A stretch of 64,000 nucleotides of DNA from Alkalisalibacterium limincola (lineage in GTDB: Bacteria > Pseudomonadota > Gammaproteobacteria > Xanthomonadales > Xanthomonadaceae), in NCBI RefSeq assembly GCF_008017755.1, contig NZ_VRTS01000004.1:124001-188000 (forward strand), in the 5' to 3' direction. The notes under the pieces are model-generated. The model did not search any database. It had not been told where the DNA came from and saw nothing but the letters and a program-made list of their open reading frames with translations. The translations under genes and the position numbers were made by a program. Shown here piece by piece: positions 1-8,944 of the stretch. The stretch's first letter is position 1; every line of letters starts with the position of its first letter.

Positions 1-952
1 CCAGGGCGGCCGTGACCACCACCACCGCATGGTAGCTGAACCGGCCGGCCAACTCGGGCATGTGTTCGAAGTTCATTCCATACCAGCTGGCGACCAGGGT
101 CGGCACGGCGATCAGCGCCGCCCAGCCGGCCAGGCGCTTGACGATCTCGTTCTGGCGCACGTTGACCAAGGCCAGATTGGTGCTCATGGCGGCGGTGACC
201 ATCTCTCGCAGCGTGTCGATCGCTTCGTTGATGCGCACGGCGTGGTCGAGCACGTCGCGGAAGTGAAGCCGCATCTCGCGTCGGACAAGGTCCGGGTGCA
301 GGTTTACAAGCTGTCCGAGTATGTCCTGCAACGGTGCTACGGCCAGTCGCATCCTGGTCAGCTGTCGCTTCAACCGGTAAAGGCGCTTGATCGTGTCCCG
401 GCTGTAGGTCTCGTCGAACACCGCGTCCTCGAGCGCATTGAGCTCGCCCTGATACTGGTCGATCAGTGGCAGCAGGTTGTCGACGATGAAGTCGAGAACG
501 GAATAGAGGCCGTAACTGGGCCCCAACCGAAGTAGCTCAGGATGCTTTTCGGCGTGGGTGCGGACAGGAGCATAGGAAGTCGACTCGTCGTGGCGGACGG
601 TGAGCAGGTAGCGCTTGCCGAGGAAGATGTGGGTTTCGCCGAACACGATGCCCTTGTCGCGTTCCTGGGCGGTGTGCGTGGCGATGAACAGCGACTCGCC
701 GTAGGCCTCCAGCTTGGGGCGCTGGTGCGCCTTGTGGGCGTCCTCGACGGCCAGCGGGTGCAGTCCGAACCAGGCCTGGACCTTGGACATCAGGGCCTGG
801 TCGGGCTCGTAAAGCCCCATCCAGACGAAGCCGCCGTCGTCGTCCTCCAGGACCGCCGGCACTTCTTCGGGGGCGAGGTCGCGGCCAGTGCCGCTGGCGT
901 CGTAGGCGCGGCACGATGCCATGCCGGCGGGGAGCGGGGCAGGTGAGGTCAT
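1..952 (-). CDS. corA: Magnesium/cobalt transporter CorA (3' end runs off the window)
   Basis: Pentameric inner-membrane channel for Mg2+ (also Co2+/Ni2+). The reading frame is open from the ATG at 952 to the window edge, about 317 codons, so nearly the whole protein is present. The N-terminal part is the acidic cytoplasmic funnel domain. The long helix (IVDNLLPLIDQYQ onward) leads into the first membrane segment, which ends in the family signature YGMNFEHMPEL. The second membrane helix begins at the edge (SYHAVVVVTAAL). It follows the DUF4105 gene on the same strand by 32 bases and is probably the last gene of the miaB operon. A GGAGG lies about 12 bases before the start. No defect seen in the visible part. 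Confidence 0.93.
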   Translation of the reverse strand, partial: MTSPAPLPAGMASCRAYDASGTGRDLAPEEVPAVLEDDDGGFVWMGLYEPDQALMSKVQAWFGLHPLAVEDAHKAHQRPKLEAYGESLFIATHTAQERDKGIVFGETHIFLGKRYLLTVRHDESTSYAPVRTHAEKHPELLRLGPSYGLYSVLDFIVDNLLPLIDQYQGELNALEDAVFDETYSRDTIKRLYRLKRQLTRMRLAVAPLQDILGQLVNLHPDLVRREMRLHFRDVLDHAVRINEAIDTLREMVTAAMSTNLALVNVRQNEIVKRLAGWAALIAVPTLVASWYGMNFEHMPELAGRFSYHAVVVVTAAL

Positions 953-984
953 GGCCGGATCATAGCCTCCAGCCCTGTTGATTC

Positions 985-2210
985 CTAAACCTGGGGGGGC
1001 TGTGCCGGCGCGGCGGGTCCGTTGGCTGTGTAGACCTTCAACAATGCCAGGTGGAGCGGCAACAAAAGCACGATCCAGTCGAGGTTGTCCTGTAACCGGA
1101 ACGGCAGGAAGCTCACGAAGACCGCGAGCCCCGCCAACGCTGCCACCAGCTGCAGCACCCGCAGGAACAACCGGCCCGGGCGGCGGCCCCGGGCGTGAGC
1201 CAGCGCACCCGGCAACAGCAGCAGGCATAGCGGGCTGACCAGCAGCAGGTTCTCGTTGCCCCAGGCCGATCGGTGTTCGGTCAGGCCCCACAGCGCGGCC
1301 AGGCCCAGCCCGGCCAGTCCACACGCGGTCCAGAAAGCGAAGGCCAGGCCGGCCAGCATCCGCGGGCGCTGCCGTGCAAGCGCCAGCGCGCCGATCGCCA
1401 ATACGAGTCCCGCGAACGCGAAGCGCGGCCACCAGCGGGGTGGCTCGACCGGCGGCGCGTCGATACGGTGCGGCAGCAACGCCTCCTCCGCCACGACCAG
1501 GGGCGTTCCGGCAGCGGTGCGCACCTCGCGCAGGCTGTCGCGCAGCCGCATCGGCACGAAGGCCTCGTCCCAGCGCGACAGCGGCCGGTCGGCATAGTCC
1601 GACAGGCCCAGGTGCATGCCCAGGCCCATCCAGGGCAGCCCGCCGCCCAGGCGCAGCGACTCCATGCGGTAGGTCAGCCCCTGGGATCGACCCGAGAGTT
1701 GCCGGGCCAAGGCACGTCGAGCGCCGTGTCCAGCGCATCACGCACCCGGGTCGAGCAGTTGTCGGTGAAGTAGTCGTACTCGTAGACGGCGTTCTCGGGC
1801 CGTGCGTTCCAGGCAAGGAATCGTGCCAGGCCTTCGGCGGCACCGGGTTCCATGTCCAGCCACTGCAGGGTGACGCCGCGGCCTTCCTCGCGGTAATAGG
1901 CCAGGTCCTGCGACATCGGCAGGGCCACGAGCCGGTAGTACATGCGGCCCCTGAGGAAGTTGAGCAGGAAGCCCGGCTCGTCGAAGTCGAAGAAGCCGTA
2001 GTTGTAGAGCATGGGTTCGCGGCCGTCGCCAGCATCCACGACGATCGCGTTGTGGCCGAAGCGCGCCCAGTACGGCTGGCCCGGCTCCATCGTCACCACG
2101 CCGATGCGCGGGGCCGCCATGGCCGTGGCACACAGCGCCAGCCACAACACGCCGGCAACCAGGACACGTGCGGTGGTGCGCCACCGGCGGGCGCGCTGGA
2201 CGCTACACAT
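985..2210 (-). CDS. DUF4105 (Lnb N-terminal periplasmic domain) membrane protein, frameshifted
   Basis: The start ATG (2210) overlaps the corC stop by 8 bases (ATGTGTAG), which suggests translational coupling. A signal peptide or anchor (WRTTARVLVAGVLWLALCAT) is followed by a periplasmic domain with FGHNAIVV and TDNCSTRVRDAL, the His and Cys pattern of DUF4105, a cysteine-dependent NlpC/P60-like fold. After that come about five hydrophobic helices. The frame breaks near 1715: restoring one base there turns LDVPWPG into LDGALARQLSGRSQG and joins both halves (985-1710 and 1674-2210) into one protein of about 408 residues. DUF4105 is the family linked to the Lnb-type lipoprotein N-acyltransferase. 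The gene sits where lnt follows ybeX/corC in E. coli. Lipoprotein acylation is an inference; domain identity is fairly sure. Confidence 0.75.
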
Positions 2211-3060
2211 CTGGATTGAGCGACACCATGAACGACTCGACCCGGCGATCGTCGACGCTGGCAACGCGGAAGCTGAAGCGCCCCAGCGCCAGCTCTTCGC
2301 CCGGCTGGGGCAGGTGGCCGATCGCGGTGATCACCAGCCCGCCGATCGTGTCGTACTCGTCGTCGGGGAAGTCGGCGCCGAAGCGCTCGTTGAAATCCTC
2401 GATCGGAGTGAGTGCATCGACCACGTAGCGGCCGTCGGCCTGCGCAGCGATCTGCGTCTGGCCATCGTCCTCGTCCTCGTCGTGCTCGTCGTCGATCTCG
2501 CCGACGATCTGCTCCAGGACGTCCTCGATCGTCACCAGGCCAGCCACGCCGCCGTACTCGTCGACGACGATCGCCATGTGGTTGCGCGAAAGCCTGAATT
2601 CCTTGAGCAGCACGTTGAGCCGCTTGGACTCGGGGATCATGACGGCGGGGCGGATGAACTCCGCAAGCGTCTGCGGAGGGGCGTCCTCGGCGAACGACTT
2701 CAGCAGGTCCTTCGCCAGCAGGATGCCGAGGATCTCGTCGCGCTCCTCGCCGTACACCGGGAACCGGGAGTGGCCGCTGTCGATGACGATCGCGAGCACT
2801 TCGTCCATGCCCAGGTCGATCGACAGCGCGACCATCTGCGCACGCGGAATCATCACGTCGCCGACCTGCTGCTCGGAAACAGCGATCGCGCCCTCGATCA
2901 TCGCCAACGTGTCGATCGACAGCAGGCCGCGGGCCTGGGCCTCGCGCAGGCCTTCCAGCAGGTCTTCGCGGTTGCGCGGCTCACCGGAGAAGACCTGGCT
3001 GATGCGATCAAGCCAGGAGCGCTTTTCCGGCGCGGTGGTACTTCCAGGTTCCTCGGACAT
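2203..3060 (-). CDS. corC: CorC/YbeX family CBS-domain protein
   Basis: Cytoplasmic protein of 285 residues with a tandem CBS pair (QQVGDVMIPRAQMVAL; KRLNVLLKEFRLSRNHMAIV) and a C-terminal CorC_HlyC domain (FSFRVASVDDRRVESFMV). It lacks the DUF21 membrane domain, as usual for YbeX-type CorC. Members are linked to Mg2+/Co2+ efflux with CorA and to ribosome homeostasis through the ybeZYX cluster. The start ATG at 3060 is chosen because conserved sequence begins directly after it (MSEEPGS). An upstream in-frame extension would run into ybeY. An acidic EIDDEHDEDEDD stretch follows the CBS pair. It is 83 bases after ybeY and overlaps the DUF4105 start. Confidence 0.93.
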   Translation of the reverse strand: MSEEPGSTTAPEKRSWLDRISQVFSGEPRNREDLLEGLREAQARGLLSIDTLAMIEGAIAVSEQQVGDVMIPRAQMVALSIDLGMDEVLAIVIDSGHSRFPVYGEERDEILGILLAKDLLKSFAEDAPPQTLAEFIRPAVMIPESKRLNVLLKEFRLSRNHMAIVVDEYGGVAGLVTIEDVLEQIVGEIDDEHDEDEDDGQTQIAAQADGRYVVDALTPIEDFNERFGADFPDDEYDTIGGLVITAIGHLPQPGEELALGRFSFRVASVDDRRVESFMVSLNPDV

Positions 3061-3143
3061 CTCTTGGGGGCAGGCGCCGTAGGGCGGAGGCGGAAGTTTA
3101 GCGCGAATGCCTGCCGGCTTGCCGCCAAGCCCGTCCGCGGCGC

Positions 3144-3608
3144 TCAGGCGTAGGGGTCGTCGATCTCGAGCCCGGCCAGCACCTCGCGCTCGAGCTGCTC
3201 CATGGCATCGGCCTCGCGCGGGTCGTCGTGGTCCATGCCCAGCAGGTGCAGCACGCCGTGGATGGTCAGGTGGGCGTAGTGGGCCTTGAGCGTCTTGCCC
3301 TGTTCGGCCGCTTCCTTCGCCACGACCGGCGCGCACAGCACGATGTCACCCAGGACCGGCAGGTTCACGCCCTCGGGCAGTTCGGCGGGGAAGCTCAGCA
3401 CGTTGGTGGCGTAGTCCTTGCCGCGGTAGTGCCGGTTGAGCGAGCGGCCTTCGCGCGCGTCGACGATGCGTATCGCCAGGTCGGCGCGGCGGATGCGGCC
3501 CAGCAGGACGGCGGAGACCCAGCCGCGGAAGCTCTGCGGCGAAGGCAGGCCCTTGCGCGGCAGTCCGTAGCTCACCCCCAGCTCCAGCTCGACGGGTCGG
3601 GCCTTCAT
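3144..3608 (-). CDS. ybeY: Endoribonuclease YbeY (rRNA maturation factor)
   Basis: Zn-dependent single-strand endoribonuclease acting in 16S rRNA 3'-end maturation and 70S quality control. The 154-residue protein carries the metal motif HGVLHLLGMDHD near the C-terminus, matching H-G-x-L-H-L-x-G-x-D-H. Upstream are the family blocks LNRHYRGKDYATNVLSFP and LGDIVLCAPVV. The ATG at 3608 overlaps the ybeZ stop by four bases (ATGA), so translation is probably coupled. Length and motifs are normal for the family. Confidence 0.96.
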   Translation of the reverse strand: MKARPVELELGVSYGLPRKGLPSPQSFRGWVSAVLLGRIRRADLAIRIVDAREGRSLNRHYRGKDYATNVLSFPAELPEGVNLPVLGDIVLCAPVVAKEAAEQGKTLKAHYAHLTIHGVLHLLGMDHDDPREADAMEQLEREVLAGLEIDDPYA

Positions 3609-4582
3609 GGCGTGTCCTTGTTCTCGTCCCTGCGATCGTAGGCCTGCACGATGCGTTGCACCAGAGGGTGGCGTACGACGTCGCGGGCGGTGAAGAAGGT
3701 GAAGCTGATGCCGTCCACGCCGCGCAGCACCTCGACCGCGTCGCGCAGGCCCGAGGACTGGTGCTTGGGCAGGTCGGTCTGGGTGAGGTCGCCGGTGATC
3801 ACCGCCGTGGAGCCAAAGCCGATGCGGGTCAGGAACATCTTCATCTGCTCGATCGTGGTGTTCTGGGCTTCGTCCAGGATCACCCAGGCGTCGTTGAGCG
3901 TGCGCCCGCGCATGTAGGCCAGCGGCGCGATCTCGATGACGTTGCGCTCGATGAGCTTGAGCACGTTGTCCACGCCGAGCATTTCGTAGAGCGCGTCGTA
4001 GAGCGGGCGCAGGTAGGGGTCGACCTTCTGGCTGAGGTCGCCCGGCAGGAAGCCGAGCTTCTCGCCGGCCTCCACCGCCGGGCGCACCAGCACCAGCCGC
4101 TGCACGCGCGACTCGTTGAGCGCCTCGACCGCGCTGGCCACGGCCAGGAAGGTCTTGCCGGTGCCCGCCGGGCCGATGCCGAAGTTGATGTCGTGGGTCG
4201 CGATCGCATGCAGGTAGCGCACCTGGTTCGGCCCGCGCCCGCGCACGCTGCCGCGTTTGACCTTGATGACCACTTCCTGGGCCTGCTCGGCGGCGGCCTC
4301 GGCATGCTCGGCCACCTGCGACTCGCTCAGGCGCAGGTTGATCGCCTGCGGCGTGAGCACCTCGCGCGTGGTTTCTTCCCACAGCTGCTTGAGCAGCTTC
4401 TCGGTGGCGCGGGCGATCGGCTCGTCGCCGATGACGCGGAAGATGCCGCCACGGTTGGAGATCTCCACGCCCAGGCGCAGCTCGATCTGGCGCAGGTGCT
4501 CATCCAGTGGCCCGGTCAGGTTGGCCAGGCGGCCGACGTCGTCGGGCTCGAGCACGAAGTCGCGTTGGGCCAGCGCGCTCAT
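3605..4582 (-). CDS. ybeZ: PhoH-family ATPase YbeZ
   Basis: Cytoplasmic P-loop ATPase of 325 residues, partner of YbeY in RNA metabolism and ribosome maturation. The Walker A motif GPAGTGKT lies at about residue 137, and Walker B is WVILDEAQN. The N-terminal segment ([20 protein letters not shown]) is a KH-like region typical of YbeZ rather than PsiH-type PhoH. Four-base ATGA overlaps join it to miaB upstream and ybeY downstream, so the three genes form one transcription unit. No defect seen. Confidence 0.95.
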   Translation of the reverse strand: MSALAQRDFVLEPDDVGRLANLTGPLDEHLRQIELRLGVEISNRGGIFRVIGDEPIARATEKLLKQLWEETTREVLTPQAINLRLSESQVAEHAEAAAEQAQEVVIKVKRGSVRGRGPNQVRYLHAIATHDINFGIGPAGTGKTFLAVASAVEALNESRVQRLVLVRPAVEAGEKLGFLPGDLSQKVDPYLRPLYDALYEMLGVDNVLKLIERNVIEIAPLAYMRGRTLNDAWVILDEAQNTTIEQMKMFLTRIGFGSTAVITGDLTQTDLPKHQSSGLRDAVEVLRGVDGISFTFFTARDVVRHPLVQRIVQAYDRRDENKDTP

Positions 4583-5922
4583 GCCGCCTCGTCATCGGCC
4601 AGGGCCAGCCGGCCCCGCAGGGAGTTGCTCAGTGCTTCGGTGATCACGACGTCGACGAACTGCCCCACCAGGCGCGGATGCCCCTTGAAATTGACGTAAC
4701 GCATGTTGCCGGTGCGTCCGGTCAGTTCGTTGGGGTCCTTGCGGCTGGGGCCCTCCACCAGCACCGACTCGGTGCTGCCGACCATGGCGCGCGAAATCCG
4801 CTGGGCATTCGCGTTGATGACCGACTGCAGGTGCATCAGGCGCTGCTTCTTGACTTCGTCGGGCGTGTCGTCCGGCAGGCTCGCCGCCGGCGTGCCGGGC
4901 CGTGCGGAGTAGACGAAGCTGAAGCTCTGGTCGAACCCGACCTCCTCGATCAGCTTCATGGTCTTGTCGAAATCGGCCTGGGTCTCGCCCGGGAAACCGA
5001 CGATGAAGTCCGAACTGATGCTGATGCCCGGGCGCGCCTCGCGCAGCCGGCGCAGCTTGGCCTTGAACTCCAGCGTGGTGTGGCCACGCTTCATGGCCGT
5101 GAGGATCCGGTCGGAACCCGACTGCACCGGCAGGTGCAGGAAGCCGGCCAGCTTGTCGACGTCGCGGTGGGCCTCGATCAGGCTGTCGGTGAACTCCACC
5201 GGGTGCGAGGTCGTGTAGCGGATGCGGCCGATGCCCTCGATCTGGGCGATGGCCCGGATCAGCAGGGCCAGGTCGATCACCGCGCCGTCCGCGCGCTCGT
5301 CGCGGTAGGCGTTGACGTTCTGTCCCAGCAGGGTCACCTCGCGCACCCCCTGTTCGGCCAGCTGCGCGACCTCCAGCAGCACGTCGTCGAACGGCCGGCT
5401 GACTTCCTCGCCGCGGGTGTAGGGCACCACGCAGAAGCTGCAGTACTTCGAGCAGCCCTCCATGACCGAGACGAACGCGGTCGGGCCCTCGGCCCGTGGC
5501 TCGGGCAGGCGGTCGAACTTCTCGATCTCCGGGAAACTGATGTCGACCTGTGCGTTGCCACTGCGGCGGCGCTCGTCGAGCATCGCCGGCAGGCGGTGCA
5601 GCGTCTGCGGGCCGAAGACGATGTCCACGAAGGGCGCGCGCTTGAGCAGCTGGTCGCCCTCCTGGCTGGCCACGCAGCCGCCGACCCCGATGACCAGGTG
5701 CGGCTTGCCGGCCTTGAGCTCACGCCAGCGGCCCAGCTGCGAGAACACCTTTTCCTGCGCCTTCTCGCGGATCGAGCAGGTGTTGAGCAGGATGACGTCG
5801 GCCTCGGCCTCGTCGCTGGTCAGCTCCAGGCCGTGTTCGGCCGCCAGCACGTCGGCCATCTTGGCCGAGTCGTACTCGTTCATCTGGCAACCGTGGGTTT
5901 TTACGAAAAGCTTGCCGGCCAT
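4579..5922 (-). CDS. miaB: tRNA-2-methylthio-N6-dimethylallyladenosine synthase MiaB
   Basis: Radical-SAM methylthiotransferase of 447 residues that converts i6A37 to ms2i6A37 in tRNAs reading UNN codons. The N-terminal domain has its three auxiliary-cluster cysteines in [21 protein letters not shown] and [11 protein letters not shown]. The radical-SAM cluster motif is CSKYCSFC, and a C-terminal TRAM domain follows ([19 protein letters not shown]). It is the first gene of the miaB-ybeZ-ybeY-corC-DUF4105-corA unit. The divergent lytic transglycosylase starts 158 bases away, so the promoter must lie in 5923-6080. Confidence 0.96.
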   Translation of the reverse strand: MAGKLFVKTHGCQMNEYDSAKMADVLAAEHGLELTSDEAEADVILLNTCSIREKAQEKVFSQLGRWRELKAGKPHLVIGVGGCVASQEGDQLLKRAPFVDIVFGPQTLHRLPAMLDERRRSGNAQVDISFPEIEKFDRLPEPRAEGPTAFVSVMEGCSKYCSFCVVPYTRGEEVSRPFDDVLLEVAQLAEQGVREVTLLGQNVNAYRDERADGAVIDLALLIRAIAQIEGIGRIRYTTSHPVEFTDSLIEAHRDVDKLAGFLHLPVQSGSDRILTAMKRGHTTLEFKAKLRRLREARPGISISSDFIVGFPGETQADFDKTMKLIEEVGFDQSFSFVYSARPGTPAASLPDDTPDEVKKQRLMHLQSVINANAQRISRAMVGSTESVLVEGPSRKDPNELTGRTGNMRYVNFKGHPRLVGQFVDVVITEALSNSLRGRLALADDEAA

Positions 5923-6080
5923 GGCGGCGGGGCCTCGGTAGGTGTCGGGTCGGACCGCTTAGTTTAGGCCCCCACGGGCATTCGCTACAAACGTGCCTGC
6001 CTTTTCATTCAGTCACTTGGCGGTCCCCGGGAATGCATCGGGGGCTTGGCAACGGCCTCCGGGCGGTGGAAACTGCCCGC

Positions 6081-6977
6081 ATGGGGACCGCCAAGCACCG
6101 CCGATACATACCGCAGGGCCTTGCCGGGGCCTGCCTGCTCGCGGCGTTTGCAACGGGCGGTCCGGCCATGGCCGGCACGATCTATCGCTGTGATGCGGCC
6201 GACGGCGCCCGCGCCTACACCAGCGAGCCTGTCGCCGGGCAGAACTGCCGGGCGATGGCGCTGGATGTTCCGCCCCCGGCACGCGCGGCGACCAGTGCCG
6301 CACCCGCGGCGGGTTCAACGGCCGGCAGTGCGCCGGCCCAGCGCCAGGTCAGCTTCCGTACCGCGGCCGGCAGCGAGGCGCCGGTACTGGGCGGCACCGC
6401 CAATGCGCAGGTCACGCGCGGCGCGGTCTACCGCTACGAGAAGGACGGCGTCACCCACTACACCAATGTGCGCCCGGGACGGCAGGCCGGGGCCCAGGTG
6501 CTCTTCAGCTACATCGAGGCCTGCTTCGCCTGCCGTGCGCGCCCGGGCGTCGATTTCGGTTCCGTGCGCCTGAACCTCAACGCCTTTGCCGAGGAGGTGC
6601 GCGCCGCGTCCCTGCAGCACGGCGTGGACGAGGCGCTGGTGCGCGCGGTCATCCATGCCGAATCCGCGTTCAACCCCAATGCCGTCTCCCACAAGGGGGC
6701 CCAGGGCCTGATGCAACTGATTCCGGCCACGGCCGACCGATTCGGTGTCACCGATCCATTCGAGCCGGCGCAGAACATCGGCGGCGGGGTGCGGTACCTG
6801 GCCTGGCTGCTCAACCGGTTCAACGGCAACGTCACGCTGGCCTCGGCGGCCTACAACGCCGGCGAAGGCGCGGTGGACCGCTTCAACGGCGTGCCGCCAT
6901 ACAACGAAACCCAGCGATACGTGGAGCGCGTGGCGATCCTGGCCGATCGCTATCGCTCGGAGCTTGCGCTGAACTGA
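6081..6977 (+). CDS. Lytic transglycosylase with DUF4124-like N-terminus
   Basis: Secreted muramidase-like enzyme, 298 residues, cleaving peptidoglycan glycan strands. The SLT domain occupies roughly residues 170-290: catalytic Glu in AVIHAESAFNPNAVS, then GAQGLMQLIPATA and ASAAYNAGEGAVDR. The N-terminal half has two DUF4124-like motifs, TIYRCDAADGARAYTSEP and AVYRYEKDGVTHYTNVRP. The ATG at 6081 is preferred over 6033 because a signal peptide starts there (QGLAGACLLAAFATG, ending AMA). Transcribed divergently from miaB and convergently with the DegS-like gene. Its exact subfamily within family-1 transglycosylases is not clear to me. Confidence 0.88.
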   Translation: MGTAKHRRYIPQGLAGACLLAAFATGGPAMAGTIYRCDAADGARAYTSEPVAGQNCRAMALDVPPPARAATSAAPAAGSTAGSAPAQRQVSFRTAAGSEAPVLGGTANAQVTRGAVYRYEKDGVTHYTNVRPGRQAGAQVLFSYIEACFACRARPGVDFGSVRLNLNAFAEEVRAASLQHGVDEALVRAVIHAESAFNPNAVSHKGAQGLMQLIPATADRFGVTDPFEPAQNIGGGVRYLAWLLNRFNGNVTLASAAYNAGEGAVDRFNGVPPYNETQRYVERVAILADRYRSELALN

Positions 6978-7013
6978 CGCAGCCGCGCTGCGTCGAGCCG
7001 CGTGCCGCGGCTC
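6976..7013. terminator. Two tandem GC hairpins between convergent genes
   Basis: Two adjacent perfect hairpins fill the gap between the transglycosylase stop and the DegS-like stop. The first is GACGCAGC-cgc-GCTGCGTC (6976-6994), the second GAGCCGCG-tgc-CGCGGCTC (6995-7013). Neither has a T-tract, so intrinsic termination would be weak. They may instead block read-through or protect 3' ends. Confidence 0.55.
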
Positions 7014-8156
7014 AGGCTTCGCCCGGGACCGGCCGGGGGGCCAGTTCGACCTCGGTCGAGAACGGCACGCCCGCGCGCAACACCGACAGCGACACAAGGT
7101 GCCCGGGATTGAGCTCGGCCTCGCGTCGGCGCAGGTCCATCGAGTCGATCACCGGCTCGCCGTCCAGCCCGACCAGGTGGTCACCGGGGCGCAGGCCCGC
7201 CACGTCGGCCGGTCCGCCCGGGTAGACCAGCGCCAGCGTGGCGCCGCGCACGTTGCCCTCGCTGGCCCGAGGCGAATCCAGGTATTCCGCGCCCAGCCAG
7301 CCGCGCACCACCCGGCCTTCCTTGATGATGTGCTCCAGCACCAGCGCGGCGGTGCTGACCGGGATCGCGAAGCCGATGCCGGAGGCGTCCGGGATGCGCT
7401 GGGTGAAAGCCGCGGTGTTGATGCCGACCAGTTCGCCGCGGGCATTGACCAGTGCGCCACCGGAATTGCCGCGGTTGATCGCCGCGTCGGTCTGGATGAA
7501 GTCCTCGTAGGTGGCCAGCTGCAGCTGGTTGCGGCCCAGCGCGGAAACGATGCCCTGTGTCACGGTCTGTCCCAGTCCGAACGGGTTGCCGATCGCCAGC
7601 ACCACGTCGCCGACCTCGCTTTGCGGTTGGCCGTCCAGGCGCAGGGCCGGCAGGCGCCTGCGTCGATCTTGAGCACCGCCAGGTCGGTGTCGGCATCGGA
7701 GCCGACGATCTCGGCCTGGGTCACTCGTCCGTCCTGCATGACGATCTGGATGTCCTCGGCCCCGGCGATCACGTGGTGGTTGGTCAGCACGTAGCCGTCG
7801 TCGCTGACGATGACGCCCGAGCCCAGCGAGCGCTCCAGCCGCTGGCGCGGCGGACCATAGCCGATCGCCGAATAGCGCTGCAGCACGGGATCGGGCACCA
7901 GCCGCAGCGAGCGCTCGGTAATGATCTTGTCGGCGTAGATGCTGACCACGGCCGGCCCGGCACGCAGGACCGCGTCGCGGTAGCTGTCCGGCGCCTGCGA
8001 GGCCACGGGGGGCTCGGCTCCGTTGCCATCGACCCCGCGCAGCCGTTCCACCAGGCCCGGCGCGCAGACGGTGAGGACGAACGCCAGCGCCAGCCCGACC
8101 AGGGTGCTCTGGGCGAGGAAGGCCAGCGTGGAGCGGGTGGCAGGGCTCTTGCGCAT
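7012..8156 (-). CDS. DegS/HtrA-type serine protease, frameshifted
   Basis: Periplasmic, membrane-anchored S1C protease. After the start at 8156 comes one N-terminal anchor ([19 protein letters not shown]). The protease domain has His in [14 protein letters not shown], Asp in [12 protein letters not shown] and Ser in [11 protein letters not shown] single PDZ domain follows ([20 protein letters not shown]). One PDZ plus an anchor fits DegS/AlgW (sigma-E pathway) better than DegP. The frame breaks near 7656: adding one base gives [22 protein letters not shown] and joins 7560-8156 with 7012-7660. All triad residues are intact, so this is probably a consensus error. It lies divergent from petA with about 190 bases between starts. 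Confidence 0.82.
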
Positions 8157-8348
8157 TCATTCATTCTCGCATGCCGCCTTCACTGGGAAAGGGCCATCGG
8201 TCACTGGTCGTTGTCGCTGGATTCAAGGTTCCGGTAAACTTGGCGGTCTTTGCAGGCACACGCCTGGTCCGGGAAGGGGGAACCGTCCCGATCCACCAGG
8301 TCGCCTGGCAGCGCATTCCAGTCAATCAAGTTGCTCGCGGAGAGCCGG

Positions 8349-8944
8349 ATGGCCACCCAAGAAGTGAATCAAGGCCGCCGCCGCCTCCTTACCGCAACCA
8401 CCGCCGTCGTCGGCGCCGTGGGTGCGGTGGGTCTGGCGGTCCCATTCATCAGGTCCTGGCAGCCCAGCGCCCGGGCGCAGGTTGCCGGTGCGCCGGTCGA
8501 GGTCGACGTCAGTCGCCTCGCGGTCGCGAGCGCGTCACGGTGACGTGGCGCGGCAGCCGATCTGGCTGGTGCGCCGCAGCGAGGAACAGCTGGCCGCGCT
8601 CGCCGGCGAGGCGTCGCGCCTGCGCGATCCCAATTCGGAGAACAGCGACCAGCAGCCGGAATACGCGCGCAACGAGCACCGCTCGATCCGCCCGGAAATC
8701 CTGGTCCTGGTCGCGTTCTGCACCCACCTGGGCTGCATCCCGACCTTCCGTCCCGAGCTGCAGCCGCAGCCGTTCGACGCGGACTGGAAGGGCGGTTCTA
8801 CTGCCCGTGCCACAACTCCCGCTTCGACATGGCCGGCCGCGTGTACGGCGCGTCCCGGCCCCGACCAACCTGGCCGTGCCGCCGTACCACTTCGCCGATG
8901 ACAACCGCATCGTCGTGGGCGTCGACCCGGAGGAGGCAGCCTGA
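8349..8944 (+). CDS. petA: Ubiquinol-cytochrome c reductase Rieske Fe-S subunit, frameshifted four times
   Basis: Rieske [2Fe-2S] subunit of the bc1 complex. A Tat-like start (MATQEVNQGRRRLLTATT) and a membrane anchor (VVGAVGAVGLAVPFI) lead to the cluster-binding motifs CTHLGC and YCPCHNSRFD. The coding frame moves back by one at four places: about 8522, 8554, 8795 and 8849. Each is repaired by one added G or C, giving LAGRERVTVTWRG, RGQPIWLVRR, KGGFYCPCHN and VYGGVPAPTNLAVPPYHF. The stop TGA overlaps the petB ATG by one base. Since petB and petC are intact and bc1 needs this subunit, sequence error is far more likely than a pseudogene. Confidence 0.85.

Noticed and set aside
8349-8944. Programmed ribosomal frameshifting in petA
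   Set aside because: Four separate shifts without slippery heptamers; error is simpler.
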